This document shows, one piece after another, positions 27,440-36,013 of a stretch of 59,248 nt of DNA. Each line of letters opens with the position of its first letter. The first letter of the stretch is position 1. Both the position numbers and the translations under genes were made by a program. The notes beneath the pieces were generated by a model that saw only the letters and a list, made by a program, of their open reading frames with translations, did not search any database and was not told the origin of the DNA. Location of the stretch: NCBI GenBank assembly GCA_021297985.1, contig JAJTGU010000033.1, positions 1 through 59,248 on the forward strand. Reading direction: 5' to 3'. Origin of the DNA: Rubrivivax sp. (lineage in GTDB: Bacteria > Pseudomonadota > Gammaproteobacteria > Burkholderiales > Burkholderiaceae_C).

Positions 27440-30298
27440 TCAGACGCCCTGCTTGACCAGCGGCGCCTTCAAGGCCTCGGCCAGGATGGCCTGGCTCTCG
27501 GACAGATGGGCACGCGTGATGGCATTCAGGCCGGTCGCGGCCATGGCCTTCTTGAGGTCGGCCTCGAGCTCGATCGCGACCATGCGGTGCACCGACCGCA
27601 CATCGGCGGCGGCCATGCTGCCGGCCCGCACCAGGCTGCCGGCCAGCCGGCGCAGGTGCTCGCGCTGCAGGTTGCGCCGCAGCGTGTCGATGTTGCGCTG
27701 CGCGCCGCTGGCCTTCAGCTCGGACCAGACGGCCTTGCCGACACGGTCCTGCACCTCGGCGTAGCTCATCAGCGTGCTGCTGTCGGCGACCTTGGTCTCG
27801 GCGTCGGCCAGGCGTTGCGCGACACCGTCGGACATCAGACCGTCGAGCGCGCTGCGCTGGATCGCGAGCACCGCCCCCGGCAGGCTGAAGTCGCTGCCCG
27901 GACGTCCACCGCTGAAGGCCGTGAACGTGCGCTCGGGCTGGTCGACGCCAAGCCGGCTCATGAACTTCGGGTCGAAGCGGAAGCTCTTGCTCGCAAACAC
28001 CTCGGCCAGCAGCAGATCGAGTGCCGCGCGCTGCTTGGCCGCCGGCACCGGCGTCAGCAGGTCCTGGTTGCTGCCGGCCAGTGCACGCGTGGTGTAGATG
28101 CCCCCGACGTACTTGCCCAGCAGCGGCACCGTCTGGCCGACACGCGACAGACCGCGCTCGAGGTTGCGCCGGTACATCGTGAAGTCGTCATCGGCCGCCA
28201 GCGGCCGGGCCTGGGTGCGGTCCAGCAGCTCGCGGGCGAGCTTCAGGTTGCGCTCGGCATAGGCCAGCGGGTCGTCGCCGAGGTCGCGCTGGTTGACCAG
28301 CGGGTCGGCCGCAGCGATGACGTCCTCGTCGGTCGCGTAGGCGAGGTTCTTGTCGGTCGCGGCCTGGCCGGCCAGGCGGGCGAGTGCCGCCTTTTCCTGG
28401 TCGGCGGGGAACTGCCGGTAGCCGTACTCGATGGCCCAGTGGTCGTAGGCGCCCAGCGTGGTCATGTGATAACTCGTCACGGCTTCGCCGGGCAGCGGGG
28501 TGTTCAGCGCGTTGTAGTCCATGATCGAGTTGGACACCCCCCGGGTGGCGACGAAGTTCTTGTCGCGCAACTCCGCGGCCGTGACACCGACCGACGCGCG
28601 GAAGTTGTGGCGCAGACCCAGCGCGTGGCCGATCTCGTGCATCGTCACGTCCTTCAGGCTGTCGCGGATGAACTGCTCGGCCTCCGGGCCGTTGGGGTCG
28701 ATGTCGCCACGCGCCTGCAGCAGCTCGAGCCCGAACTCGGTTTCGGCGAGCATGGAATCGCTGGCCTGGCAGTACGCAAACCGGCCGGCAAAGTCGCCCG
28801 GCAGCGCTGCGGCCATCGCCGGATGGGCGACCGCGTCGGTCCATTCATTGGCGATGCTGCCGCCGCTCAGGCGCGGGACCGTTTCGCTCACGCTGTTGCG
28901 GAACAGTCGGGCCCAGTTCTCCGGCATGATGGCCGCGCCGCGCAGGATCTCGCCGGTGCGCGGGTCGCTCTGCGACGGACCGACGGCGACGCCGCCCGGG
29001 CCTTCGTGCGCGAACCAGCGCACGGCCAGGATGCCGGTGCCCTCGAACGCCGTCCAGTCGGCGTCGGCGGGCTGTTGCTCGACGACGATGGCGTTGCGGA
29101 ATCCCGCCCGCTCGAAGGACTTGTTCCATTCCAGCGCAGCGTCGCGCAGGGCCGGCCGCCACTTCTCGGGGATGTTGCGGTCCATCACGACGCGGATCGG
29201 CTTGACCGGCTCGGAGATCTCGGCTGCCGGGTCCTTCTTCTCGAGCCGCCAGCGGTTGATCAGGTGGGTGCGGTTGTCGCCGCCGTTGTCGTTGCCGAAG
29301 TCCAGGTGCGGGTCGGTGAAATAGCCCACCCGCGGGTCCGCACGGCGGGTTGCCATCGGCACCGCGGGCAGCGGCGCCAGCGTGTAGGCCAGCGACATGA
29401 AGAAGCTGCGCGAATCGGGCAGCCGGCGCGGCGGGCTGGGCATCGCGGCCGGGTTCGGTGGCGGCGCGCCAGGGGCGGCCACTGGCGGCACCGGCATCTT
29501 GGGAATGGCGTAGTGCTGGCGGATCGTCACCGCGGTGAACTCGGGCGTCGTGCGCGAGCGGTCGATCGTGGTGTTGGCGCGGTCCAGCGCGTAGGGCAGG
29601 CGGAAGGCGGCTTCGATGTTGGTCTGCAGGCCCTGCATGTCGCCACCGAGCAGGGCGTTGGCGTCGACCAGGATGCTCTTGCGCTCCGGGTGCGGTGCGG
29701 CGGCCAGTGGCACGCTGGCGAGCAGGCTGTCCGAATAGCTCTCGGCGACGGCGCGGGCCAGCGGCGTGCCTTCCGGCGCGCGGGCGTGCAGGTTGCGCGC
29801 GACCATCTGCAGCGTGTTGCCGAAGCGCTTGAACACGACCACGTGTTCCCGGCCCATCAGCCCCGGGAACCAGATCGGCTGGCCCAGGCCGCTGGCCATG
29901 CTGTTGGCCAGCAGCAATGGCTGGTCGAGCCTGTCGGCCGGGATCTCGAGCCAGACCCGCTCATCCTTGGTCCAGATCGGGATGAAGCCGTCGCTGCGCT
30001 TGGCCTCGCGCGTGACCTCGGCAAACGGCGGTGGCGCGCCTGGCGTCGGCGGTGGGCCACCGGGGCGGGCGCCGGCCGGCGGGGTGGCGGCGGCACTGGC
30101 CGGTGCAGCGCCCGGGGTGCCCGGGGCCGTCTGCGCCGGCGGGGCGGCATTCGCCGCAGCCGGGCTTGCCGGTGTCGCGGCCATGGCAGGGGCGCCCGGC
30201 GTTGCCGCGGTCGGGCCGCCGACCGTGGTGGCGCAGCCGGCGGTGGCCAGTGCAATGGCGGTCAGGACACCGGGGGTCGCAAAGCGAATCTTGGACAT
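27440..30298 (-). CDS. Metzincin-like zinc metalloprotease lipoprotein (DUF4953/DUF5117 type)
   Basis: This 952-residue secreted protein starts with a signal and lipobox (ALATAGC, Cys about residue 20), then a long Pro/Ala/Gly linker (to about residue 85). The large central part resembles DUF5117/DUF4953 zinc-dependent metalloproteases. The extended zinc motif HEIGHALGLRH places ligands at H554, H558 and H564 with catalytic E555, and SIMDY gives a Met-turn at M593; both are metzincin features. A helical C-terminal domain follows. The ATG at 30298 gives a proper lipoprotein signal; the upstream frame does not. It is probably anchored in the outer membrane or periplasm. A TAGGCT box lies about 85 bases upstream. 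Confidence 0.88.
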   Translation of the reverse strand: MSKIRFATPGVLTAIALATAGCATTVGGPTAATPGAPAMAATPASPAAANAAPPAQTAPGTPGAAPASAAATPPAGARPGGPPPTPGAPPPFAEVTREAKRSDGFIPIWTKDERVWLEIPADRLDQPLLLANSMASGLGQPIWFPGLMGREHVVVFKRFGNTLQMVARNLHARAPEGTPLARAVAESYSDSLLASVPLAAAPHPERKSILVDANALLGGDMQGLQTNIEAAFRLPYALDRANTTIDRSRTTPEFTAVTIRQHYAIPKMPVPPVAAPGAPPPNPAAMPSPPRRLPDSRSFFMSLAYTLAPLPAVPMATRRADPRVGYFTDPHLDFGNDNGGDNRTHLINRWRLEKKDPAAEISEPVKPIRVVMDRNIPEKWRPALRDAALEWNKSFERAGFRNAIVVEQQPADADWTAFEGTGILAVRWFAHEGPGGVAVGPSQSDPRTGEILRGAAIMPENWARLFRNSVSETVPRLSGGSIANEWTDAVAHPAMAAALPGDFAGRFAYCQASDSMLAETEFGLELLQARGDIDPNGPEAEQFIRDSLKDVTMHEIGHALGLRHNFRASVGVTAAELRDKNFVATRGVSNSIMDYNALNTPLPGEAVTSYHMTTLGAYDHWAIEYGYRQFPADQEKAALARLAGQAATDKNLAYATDEDVIAAADPLVNQRDLGDDPLAYAERNLKLARELLDRTQARPLAADDDFTMYRRNLERGLSRVGQTVPLLGKYVGGIYTTRALAGSNQDLLTPVPAAKQRAALDLLLAEVFASKSFRFDPKFMSRLGVDQPERTFTAFSGGRPGSDFSLPGAVLAIQRSALDGLMSDGVAQRLADAETKVADSSTLMSYAEVQDRVGKAVWSELKASGAQRNIDTLRRNLQREHLRRLAGSLVRAGSMAAADVRSVHRMVAIELEADLKKAMAATGLNAITRAHLSESQAILAEALKAPLVKQGV

Positions 30299-30520
30299 GG
30301 GCAGGGTTTCCGTGGTCGGAAGTCGAAGAAAGTCGGATTGGCGCGGCTCGCCTTCGGCTTGTCGCGGCAAGTGAAGCCGCAAGCCTAGTGCGACAGCGGG
30401 GTGCCGTTGCGGACGGCGCGACCAAACCTCAAGAGTGCGGGACAGGTGGCGGATTGTTGGGACCGAACGGCGGAAGGTTCCGCGGCCGCGGGTTCAACCC
30501 GATCCGTGGAAACCCGAGCT

Positions 30521-31894
30521 TCAGGACGAGGCCAGCGCCGCGAGCAGCTTGGCGTGCACGCCACCGAAGCCGCCGTTGCTCATCACGAGAACATGGTCGC
30601 CCGGCCTCGCGGCCTTGGCGACCTGCGCCACCAGGGCATCGACACCGTCGGCCACGCTGGCCAGCGGCCCCAGCGGCGCGAGCGCGTCGCGCGTGTTCCA
30701 GCCGTAGTGGCCCTGCAGGCAGAAGCTCAGGTCGGCTTCTTCCAGTGCCCAGGGCAGCAAGGCCTTCATCGTGCCGAGCTTCATCGTGTTCGAGCGCGGC
30801 TCGAAGACCGCCAGGATGCGCTCGTCCCGGCTGGCCGGGCTGCGTTCGAGCTTGCGCTTCAGGCCGCCGACCGTGCTGCGCATCGCCGTCGGGTGGTGGG
30901 CAAAGTCGTCGTAGACCTTGATGCCGCGCACCTCGCCCAGCAGCTCCATGCGCCGCTTGGCGTTCTTGAACTGCGCCAGCGCAGCACATGATGCTGCCGG
31001 GTCGATGCCGACATGTTCAGCCGCGCCGATGGCGGCCAGCGCGTTGAGCTGGTTGTGCTCGCCGATCAGCGTCCATTCGACACGGCCGAGCTTCAGGCTG
31101 CCGCGCAACACGTCGAAGGCATGCGGCTCGCCACGTGCGGTCAGGCCGCCGGGTTCCTCGCGCCGGGTGCCGAAGCGCTGCACCTCGCTCCAGCAGCCGC
31201 GTTGCAGGACGCGCTGCAGGGCCTCGTCGCGGGCGTTGACGACCAGCCGGCCACTTGCCGGCACCGTGCGCACGAGGTGATGGAACTGGGTCTCGATCGC
31301 CGCCAGGTCCGGAAAGATGTCGGCATGGTCATGCTCGAGGTTGTTCAGGATCGCGGTGCGCGGCCGGTAGTGCACGAACTTGCTGCGCTTGTCGAAGAGC
31401 GCGGTGTCGTATTCGTCGGCCTCGATCACGAAGTGGCGCCCCGACCCCAGCCGCGCCGAGACCTCGAAGTTCAGCGGCACGCCGCCGACCAGGAAGCCCG
31501 GCTGCAGGCCCGCGTGTTCGAGGATCCAGGCCAGCATCGAGGTCGTGCCGGTCTTGCCGTGGGTGCCGGCGACGGCCAGCACATGGCGCTGGTGCAGCAC
31601 CTGCTCGGCCAGCCACTGCGGCCCGCTGGTGTAGGCCGCACCGGCGTCAAGGATGGCCTCCATCAGTGCATTGCCGCGGCTGACGACGTTGCCGACCACG
31701 AACACGTCGGGCACCAGCTTCATCTGTTCGGCGCCGAAGCCTTCGATCAACTCGATGTCCAGCGCGCGCAGCTGGTCGCTCATCGGCGGGTAGACGTTGG
31801 CGTCGCAGCCGGTGACGCGGTGGCCCGCTTCGCGTGCGATGGCCGCGATGCCACCCATGAAGGTGCCGCAGATGCCCAGGATGTGAAGATGCAT
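30521..31894 (-). CDS. mpl: UDP-N-acetylmuramate:murein tripeptide ligase
   Basis: This 457-residue Mur ligase attaches recycled L-Ala-gamma-D-Glu-meso-DAP to UDP-MurNAc. The N-terminal fold is HLHILGICGTFMGGIAAIA. The ATP motif is VAGTHGKTGTTSMLAW. EADEYDTALFDKRSKF, NNLEHDHADIF and VYDDFAHHPTA are the central-domain marks, and the C-terminal domain contains EPRSNTMKLG. I chose the second of two adjacent ATGs (31897 and 31894) because Mpl proteins begin MHIHILGICG and a TAAAAT -10 predicts transcription starting there. Length is normal. Confidence 0.96.
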   Translation of the reverse strand: MHLHILGICGTFMGGIAAIAREAGHRVTGCDANVYPPMSDQLRALDIELIEGFGAEQMKLVPDVFVVGNVVSRGNALMEAILDAGAAYTSGPQWLAEQVLHQRHVLAVAGTHGKTGTTSMLAWILEHAGLQPGFLVGGVPLNFEVSARLGSGRHFVIEADEYDTALFDKRSKFVHYRPRTAILNNLEHDHADIFPDLAAIETQFHHLVRTVPASGRLVVNARDEALQRVLQRGCWSEVQRFGTRREEPGGLTARGEPHAFDVLRGSLKLGRVEWTLIGEHNQLNALAAIGAAEHVGIDPAASCAALAQFKNAKRRMELLGEVRGIKVYDDFAHHPTAMRSTVGGLKRKLERSPASRDERILAVFEPRSNTMKLGTMKALLPWALEEADLSFCLQGHYGWNTRDALAPLGPLASVADGVDALVAQVAKAARPGDHVLVMSNGGFGGVHAKLLAALASS

Positions 31895-31900
31895 CATCGA

Positions 31901-31906
31901 ATTTTA
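31901..31906 (-). promoter_or_regulatory. Candidate mpl -10 box, predicting a leaderless mRNA
   Basis: The minus strand reads TAAAAT at 31906-31901, only 3 bases before the first of two mpl ATGs. A start seven bases downstream would fall on the second ATG (31894). On the plus strand the adjacent AGGAG (31906-31910) is the ribosome site of the divergent gene, so the two signals overlap. Confidence 0.4.
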
Positions 31907-31916
31907 GGAGTCGCCC

Positions 31917-32381
31917 TTGACCCTACCGCTGGCCACCGCCGCCGCGCCGCGCGCCTGGAACCCCTTCGACTGGATCGTCACCCACCCGTTTGCCTACCCG
32001 GCGCTGGAGGCGGTGCACATCGTCGGCATCGCGCTGCTGCTCGGCAGTCTGGTGCTGCTGGAGCTGCGGGTCTGGGGCGCCGCACCCGAGCTGCCGCTGC
32101 GTGCGCTGGCGCGGCTGGCGATGACGATTTCGTTGGCGGGATTTGCCATCGCCGCCGGATCGGGGCTGTTGATGTTCGCGAGCCAGCCGCTGGAGCTGAT
32201 CGGCAACCGCAGCTTCCTCGTCAAGATGGGACTGCTGACGCTGGCCGGCACCAACGCGGCGATCTTCCACAGCCGCGACGGGCTGGTCCGCTTGGACCGC
32301 ATCGCCCGCGCCCAGACCCTGCTGTCGCTGGGCCTGTGGATCGCCGTCATCATCGCGGGACGCTGGATCGCCTACGTTTGA
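31917..32381 (+). CDS. Small integral membrane protein (TTG start)
   Basis: This 154-residue protein has four predicted membrane helices: residues ~32-50 (VHIVGIALLLGSLVLLELR), ~65-83 (LARLAMTISLAGFAIAAGS), ~100-116 (VKMGLLTLAGTNAAIF) and ~135-152 (LLSLGLWIAVIIAGRW). It resembles DUF6644-type membrane proteins, but I cannot give a function. The TTG at 31917 is chosen because AGGAG lies 6 bases upstream and no ATG fits. It precedes a DUF6152 gene by 23 bases, and the two probably form a transcript divergent from mpl. Confidence 0.72.
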   Translation: MTLPLATAAAPRAWNPFDWIVTHPFAYPALEAVHIVGIALLLGSLVLLELRVWGAAPELPLRALARLAMTISLAGFAIAAGSGLLMFASQPLELIGNRSFLVKMGLLTLAGTNAAIFHSRDGLVRLDRIARAQTLLSLGLWIAVIIAGRWIAYV

Positions 32382-32404
32382 TCCGCGGCACGAAAGGCCC
32401 GACC

Positions 32405-32878
32405 ATGTTGCATCGCCGTTCGCTCGTCCTCGTCCTGCCCGCCGCGTGGATCGCGACCGGCGCGCAGGCCCACCACGGCTGGAGCAGTTTCGACCTCGCC
32501 CGGCCGATCTACCTGGAGGGTCGCGCCGCCAAGGTGGCCTGGCGCAACCCGCATGCGGAACTGGAGCTGGAACTGCGCACGAGCCTGACGCTGCCGGCCG
32601 ACCTGGCGAGCCGCCGCGTGCCGGCACAAGCCGCCAACGTCGACGGCGCGGCGCTGCTGAAGGCTGCCGTGCTGCCGACCCGGACCGATCGCCGCTGGCA
32701 GGTCGAGCTCGCGCCGCTGACGCGCATGGACGCCTGGAAGGTGCCGCCGATCAAGGACGGCGACACCCTGGCCGTGCTCGGCTTCACCTTTGCCGGCGAA
32801 AAGGGCGACGCGATCCTGCGGGTCGAGTACCTGTTCGTCGGCGGCCAGGTCTACGGCCTGCGCTCGGCGCCGGCCTGA
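32405..32878 (+). CDS. DUF6152-family secreted protein
   Basis: This 157-residue protein has a signal peptide (residues ~1-22, LVLVLPAAWIATGAQA). The mature protein begins HHGWSSFDLARPIYLEG and contains VAWRNPHAELELELR, the recognisable core of DUF6152 proteins. It is beta-rich, resembling an OB-like fold. The two N-terminal histidines of the mature protein could bind metal, but that is inference. It follows the membrane gene by 23 bases, and the hemL gene converges 7 bases beyond its stop. Function is unknown. Confidence 0.78.
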   Translation: MLHRRSLVLVLPAAWIATGAQAHHGWSSFDLARPIYLEGRAAKVAWRNPHAELELELRTSLTLPADLASRRVPAQAANVDGAALLKAAVLPTRTDRRWQVELAPLTRMDAWKVPPIKDGDTLAVLGFTFAGEKGDAILRVEYLFVGGQVYGLRSAPA

Positions 32879-32885
32879 CGACGCT

Positions 32886-34187
32886 TCAGCGCGGCAGGGC
32901 GGCCAGCACCTCGCGCGCCGCGGCCACGGTGGCCGAGATGTCGTCAGCGGTGTGCGCGCTGCTGACGAAGCCGGCTTCGTACAGCGCCGGCGCGAGGTAG
33001 ACACCACGGTCGAGCATGCCGTGGAAGAAGGCGTTGAAGCGCGCCTTGTCGGTCGCCATCACGACGCCGTAGTTCTGCGGCAGCGCATCGGCAAAGAAGA
33101 AGCCGAACATGCCGCCTTCGCTGTCGCCGACCATCGGGATGCCGGCCTCGCGCGCGGCGCTGACCAGGCCGTCGACCAATGAACGGGTCTTGGTGGCCAG
33201 GGCCTCGAAGTAGCCCGGCTGGCAGATCTGGTTCAGCGTCGCGAGCCCGCAGGCGGTGGCGACCGGGTTGCCGCTCAGCGTGCCGGCCTGGTAGACCGGG
33301 CCCAGCGGTGCGAGTTGCGCCATGACCTCGCGCGAGCCGCCAAACGCCGCGAGCGGCATGCCGCCGCCGATGACCTTGCCGAAGACAAAGACGTCGGGCC
33401 GGAAGCCGGGCAGGGCCTTGGCGTAGACGCTCGCGGCGCCACCGAGCGCGACGCGAAAACCCGTCATCACCTCGTCGAAGACCAGCAAGGCGCCGTTCTC
33501 GGTGCAGAGCCGGCGCATCGCGCTCATGAACGACAGCGACGCGCGCACGAAGTTCATGTTGCCGGCGATCGGCTCGACCATCACGCAGGCGATCTCGCGG
33601 CCATGGGCGGCAAAGGCGGCTTCGAGTGCTGCCACGTCGTTGTAGGGCAGGACCAGGGTGTGCTGCACGACTTCGGCCGGCACGCCGGCGCTGGTCGGGT
33701 GGCCGAAGGTCGCCAGGCCCGAACCGGCCTTGACCAGCAAGGCGTCGGCATGGCCGTGGTAGCAGCCCTCGAACTTGATGAACTTGCTGCGGCCGGTGAA
33801 GCCGCGTGCCAGTCGCAGCGCGCTCATGCCGGCCTCGGTGCCGCTGGACACCAGCCGCACCTGCTCGACGCCGGGCACCTGGGCGATGATGGCTTCGGCG
33901 AGTTCGATCTCGCGCTCGGTCGGGGCACCGAAGCTGAAGCCGTCGGCCGCCGCCTTCAGCACCGCGTCGAGCACGGCCGGGTGCCCGTGGCCGAGGATCA
34001 TCGGGCCCCAGGAGCCGATGTAGTCGATGTAGCGCTTGTCGTTGGCGTCCCAGAGGTATGCCCCCTGCGCGCGGCGGATGAAGCGTGGCGTGCCGCCGAC
34101 GGCCCGGAAGGCGCGCACTGGCGAGTTGACGCCGCCGGGGATGGCGGCCTGGGCGCGCTCGAACAGCGCGAGGTTGCGATCGGTCAT
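32886..34187 (-). CDS. hemL: Glutamate-1-semialdehyde 2,1-aminomutase
   Basis: This 433-residue PLP enzyme makes 5-aminolevulinate from glutamate-1-semialdehyde in the C5 tetrapyrrole pathway. The start is [38 protein letters not shown] and [16 protein letters not shown] are conserved, and [19 protein letters not shown] carries the Schiff-base lysine K272. The C-terminal [15 protein letters not shown] closes the fold. Length is normal. It is 24 bases downstream of the thiD gene on the same strand, so the two are probably cotranscribed. Confidence 0.97.
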   Translation of the reverse strand: MTDRNLALFERAQAAIPGGVNSPVRAFRAVGGTPRFIRRAQGAYLWDANDKRYIDYIGSWGPMILGHGHPAVLDAVLKAAADGFSFGAPTEREIELAEAIIAQVPGVEQVRLVSSGTEAGMSALRLARGFTGRSKFIKFEGCYHGHADALLVKAGSGLATFGHPTSAGVPAEVVQHTLVLPYNDVAALEAAFAAHGREIACVMVEPIAGNMNFVRASLSFMSAMRRLCTENGALLVFDEVMTGFRVALGGAASVYAKALPGFRPDVFVFGKVIGGGMPLAAFGGSREVMAQLAPLGPVYQAGTLSGNPVATACGLATLNQICQPGYFEALATKTRSLVDGLVSAAREAGIPMVGDSEGGMFGFFFADALPQNYGVVMATDKARFNAFFHGMLDRGVYLAPALYEAGFVSSAHTADDISATVAAAREVLAALPR

Positions 34188-34211
34188 GAAGGACAGTGTG
34201 GAGGACAGGGA

Positions 34212-35201
34212 TCAGTGCACGCGACGGGGGACGCCCTTGCGGTCGTCGCCGTTGGCCGGGCCGGGCCCGGAACCGCCGCCGGGTTCGCCGCCGAACGGGC
34301 CGCCGTCATCAGGCTCGGCTTCCCCGCCTTCTTCGGCCGGAGGAAGGGCCCAGAAGAACCGGTCCGGCACGACATTGCCCATGCCGGGACGGAAGCCCGC
34401 GTCCAGGCTCTGGTCCAGGAAGGCCAGCGCTTCGGCGACCGCCGCCTGGAGCTCGCTGCCGACCGCCAGCAGCGCCGCGAGCGCTGCCGACAGCGTGTCG
34501 CCGGCGCCCACGAAGCTGGTGTCGAACATCTCGAACTTCTCGCCGCTGATCGCCCCTTGAGCGGAGGCCAGAACGTTGTCGATGTACTGCTCCTTGCCCT
34601 TGCTGGGCAACAGGATGCCGGTGACGAGCACGTAGCGTGTGCCGTGTTCGGCTGCCGCCGAGGCGAGTTCCCGGGCCGAGGGCGGACGCTCGTTGTCCCA
34701 GTCGGGCAGAAGAAAGTCCTGCAGCGTCTTGTGCGAGCCGACCAGGACCTCGGTCGCCGGCAGGATCAGCTCGCGGAAGGCTTCCAGGTAGGGCTGGGCC
34801 TGGTCGTCGTCGAGCCAGGCCAGGCTGGGCACGTGGGTCACGACGGGCAATTCGGTGTAGTCGGACAGCACCTCGGCGACGCAGGCGACGTTTTCGGCGT
34901 TGCCCAGGAAGCCGACCTTGAAACCCGCTGCGGTGACGTCTTCAAGGATGCTGCGGGCCTGCTCGGCGATGACCTCGTCGTCCAGCGTGTGCTGGTCGAA
35001 GATGTCGGCGGTGTCTCGCATCAGGATGCCGCAGACCACCGGCAGCGCGTGCGCGCCCATGGCGGCAACGGTGGCGATGTCGCACGACAGACCCCCGGCG
35101 CCACTGGGGTCGCTGGCGTTGAAGCACATCACGCAGGCGGGCGGCGCCGGCTCGGTGCCCGCCTCCGGGGCAGTGGGGTCGGGGGCGGATTCGGAAGTCA
35201 T
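34212..35201 (-). CDS. thiD: Hydroxymethylpyrimidine/phosphomethylpyrimidine kinase-like protein (ThiD)
   Basis: This 329-residue ribokinase-fold enzyme is expected to phosphorylate HMP and HMP phosphate for thiamine synthesis. The fold is marked by FNASDPSGAGGLSCDIATVA near residue 27, VTGILLPSKGKEQYID and the C-terminal FVGAGDTLSAALAALL with the catalytic Asp. It is about 60 residues longer than typical ThiD: an N-terminal Pro/Glu-rich extension of about 20 residues and a C-terminal acidic-glycine tail (EEGGEAEPDDGG and on). The ATG at 35201 lacks a clear ribosome site. It is divergent from the rubredoxin gene. No other thi genes are adjacent. Confidence 0.88.
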   Translation of the reverse strand: MTSESAPDPTAPEAGTEPAPPACVMCFNASDPSGAGGLSCDIATVAAMGAHALPVVCGILMRDTADIFDQHTLDDEVIAEQARSILEDVTAAGFKVGFLGNAENVACVAEVLSDYTELPVVTHVPSLAWLDDDQAQPYLEAFRELILPATEVLVGSHKTLQDFLLPDWDNERPPSARELASAAAEHGTRYVLVTGILLPSKGKEQYIDNVLASAQGAISGEKFEMFDTSFVGAGDTLSAALAALLAVGSELQAAVAEALAFLDQSLDAGFRPGMGNVVPDRFFWALPPAEEGGEAEPDDGGPFGGEPGGGSGPGPANGDDRKGVPRRVH

Positions 35202-35254
35202 GGGGGGTTTCCCGTGGGGGGTGGCGAAGGGCTCGTCTCCCCGGAGGGCGTGTC

Positions 35255-35274
35255 TACAATCGTCGCTCATTGTA
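35255..35274. promoter_or_regulatory. Inverted TACAAT boxes between thiD and rubredoxin
   Basis: TACAAT at 35255-35260 and ATTGTA at 35269-35274 form a perfect inverted repeat with an 8-base centre, in the 92-base divergent spacer. Read rightwards the first is a -10 for the rubredoxin side (33 bases before its GTG); read leftwards the second is a -10 for thiD. The two would overlap and exclude each other. No good -35 sequences are seen, and an operator is the alternative. Confidence 0.4.
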
Positions 35275-35293
35275 TGGACCGAGTAGACCCGAC

Positions 35294-35467
35294 GTGGCCG
35301 AACCTTCGACCTGGATGTGCCTGATCTGCGGCTGGATCTACAGCGAGGCCGATGGCGACCCCGAACACGACATCGCACCAGGCACGCGCTGGGCCGATGT
35401 CTCGATGAACTGGACCTGTCCCGAGTGCGGCGCACGCAAGGAAGATTTCGAGATGGTCCAGATCTGA
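35294..35467 (+). CDS. Rubredoxin (GTG start)
   Basis: This 57-residue iron protein has the two Cys knuckles CLICG (C9, C12) and CPECG (C42, C45), with rubredoxin aromatic residues in GWIYSEADGDPEHDIAPGTRW and the ending ARKEDFEMV. It is a single-electron carrier in the cytoplasm. The GTG at 35294 gives the normal family N-terminus. An in-frame TTG at 35270 would add eight atypical residues, and the ATG at 35274 is out of frame. It directly precedes the pil-chp genes, a conserved arrangement in beta- and gammaproteobacteria. Confidence 0.93.
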   Translation: MAEPSTWMCLICGWIYSEADGDPEHDIAPGTRWADVSMNWTCPECGARKEDFEMVQI

Positions 35468-35540
35468 GCGCAGAGCCGGGGTCGGGTTGTGTCCCGATTC
35501 CGACATCCTCGGCCCCGCCGAGCAAGACCGGAGGACGCGA

Positions 35541-35975
35541 GTGAATTCACCCCCGGGCACCATGCCCAGCGGTCCTGCCGGGCCGACTGCCAGCAATGGC
35601 TCCAGCGCGAAGGTGCTGGTGATCGACGACAGCAATACGATTCGGCGCAGTGCCGAGATCTTCCTGCGCCAGGGTGGCCACGAGGTGGTGCTCGCGGAGG
35701 ACGGCTTTGACGCGCTGGCCAAGGTCAACGACCACGATCCGGAGCTGATCTTCTGCGACATCCTGATGCCGAGGCTCGACGGCTATCAGACTTGCGCCAT
35801 CATCAAGCGCAATCCGAGGTTCGCCCACGTCCCCGTGATCATGCTGTCGTCCAAGGACGGGCTGTTCGACAAGGCCCGCGGCCGCATGGTCGGCTCCGAG
35901 GAGTACCTGACCAAGCCCTTCACGAAGGAACAACTGCTGCGCGCGGTGGAATCGTTCCGCCGCGCACCGGTCTAG
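35541..35975 (+). CDS. pilG: Type IV pilus response regulator PilG (GTG start)
   Basis: This 144-residue single-domain receiver has acidic residues D29-D30 (VLVIDDSNTIRRSAEIF), phosphoacceptor D73 (LIFCDILMPRLDGYQ), a Ser-Ser switch (VIMLSSKDGLFDKARGRM) and the conserved Lys (EEYLTKPFTKEQL). The lack of an output domain is as in PilG, which promotes pilus extension signalling. The GTG at 35541 is set by GGAGG 6 bases upstream. A longer frame starting at 35487 has no ribosome site. It lies 73 bases after rubredoxin. The first ~20 residues form a Pro/Gly-rich extension. Confidence 0.93.
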   Translation: MNSPPGTMPSGPAGPTASNGSSAKVLVIDDSNTIRRSAEIFLRQGGHEVVLAEDGFDALAKVNDHDPELIFCDILMPRLDGYQTCAIIKRNPRFAHVPVIMLSSKDGLFDKARGRMVGSEEYLTKPFTKEQLLRAVESFRRAPV

Positions 35976-36013
35976 ACCGCCAATCACCCCGCCCTGAAGC
36001 GCGAGGCCCTGCC

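Noticed and set aside
27359-30388. 1009-codon plus-strand open frame opposite the metalloprotease gene
   Set aside because: It is antisense to a lipoprotein with intact zinc motifs, and its translation is low-complexity Arg/Gly/His/Val without any family.
30480-30491. 12-bp palindrome CCGCGGCCGCGG after the mpl gene
   Set aside because: Such GC palindromes are expected by chance at this composition; there is no T-tract or repeat of it.
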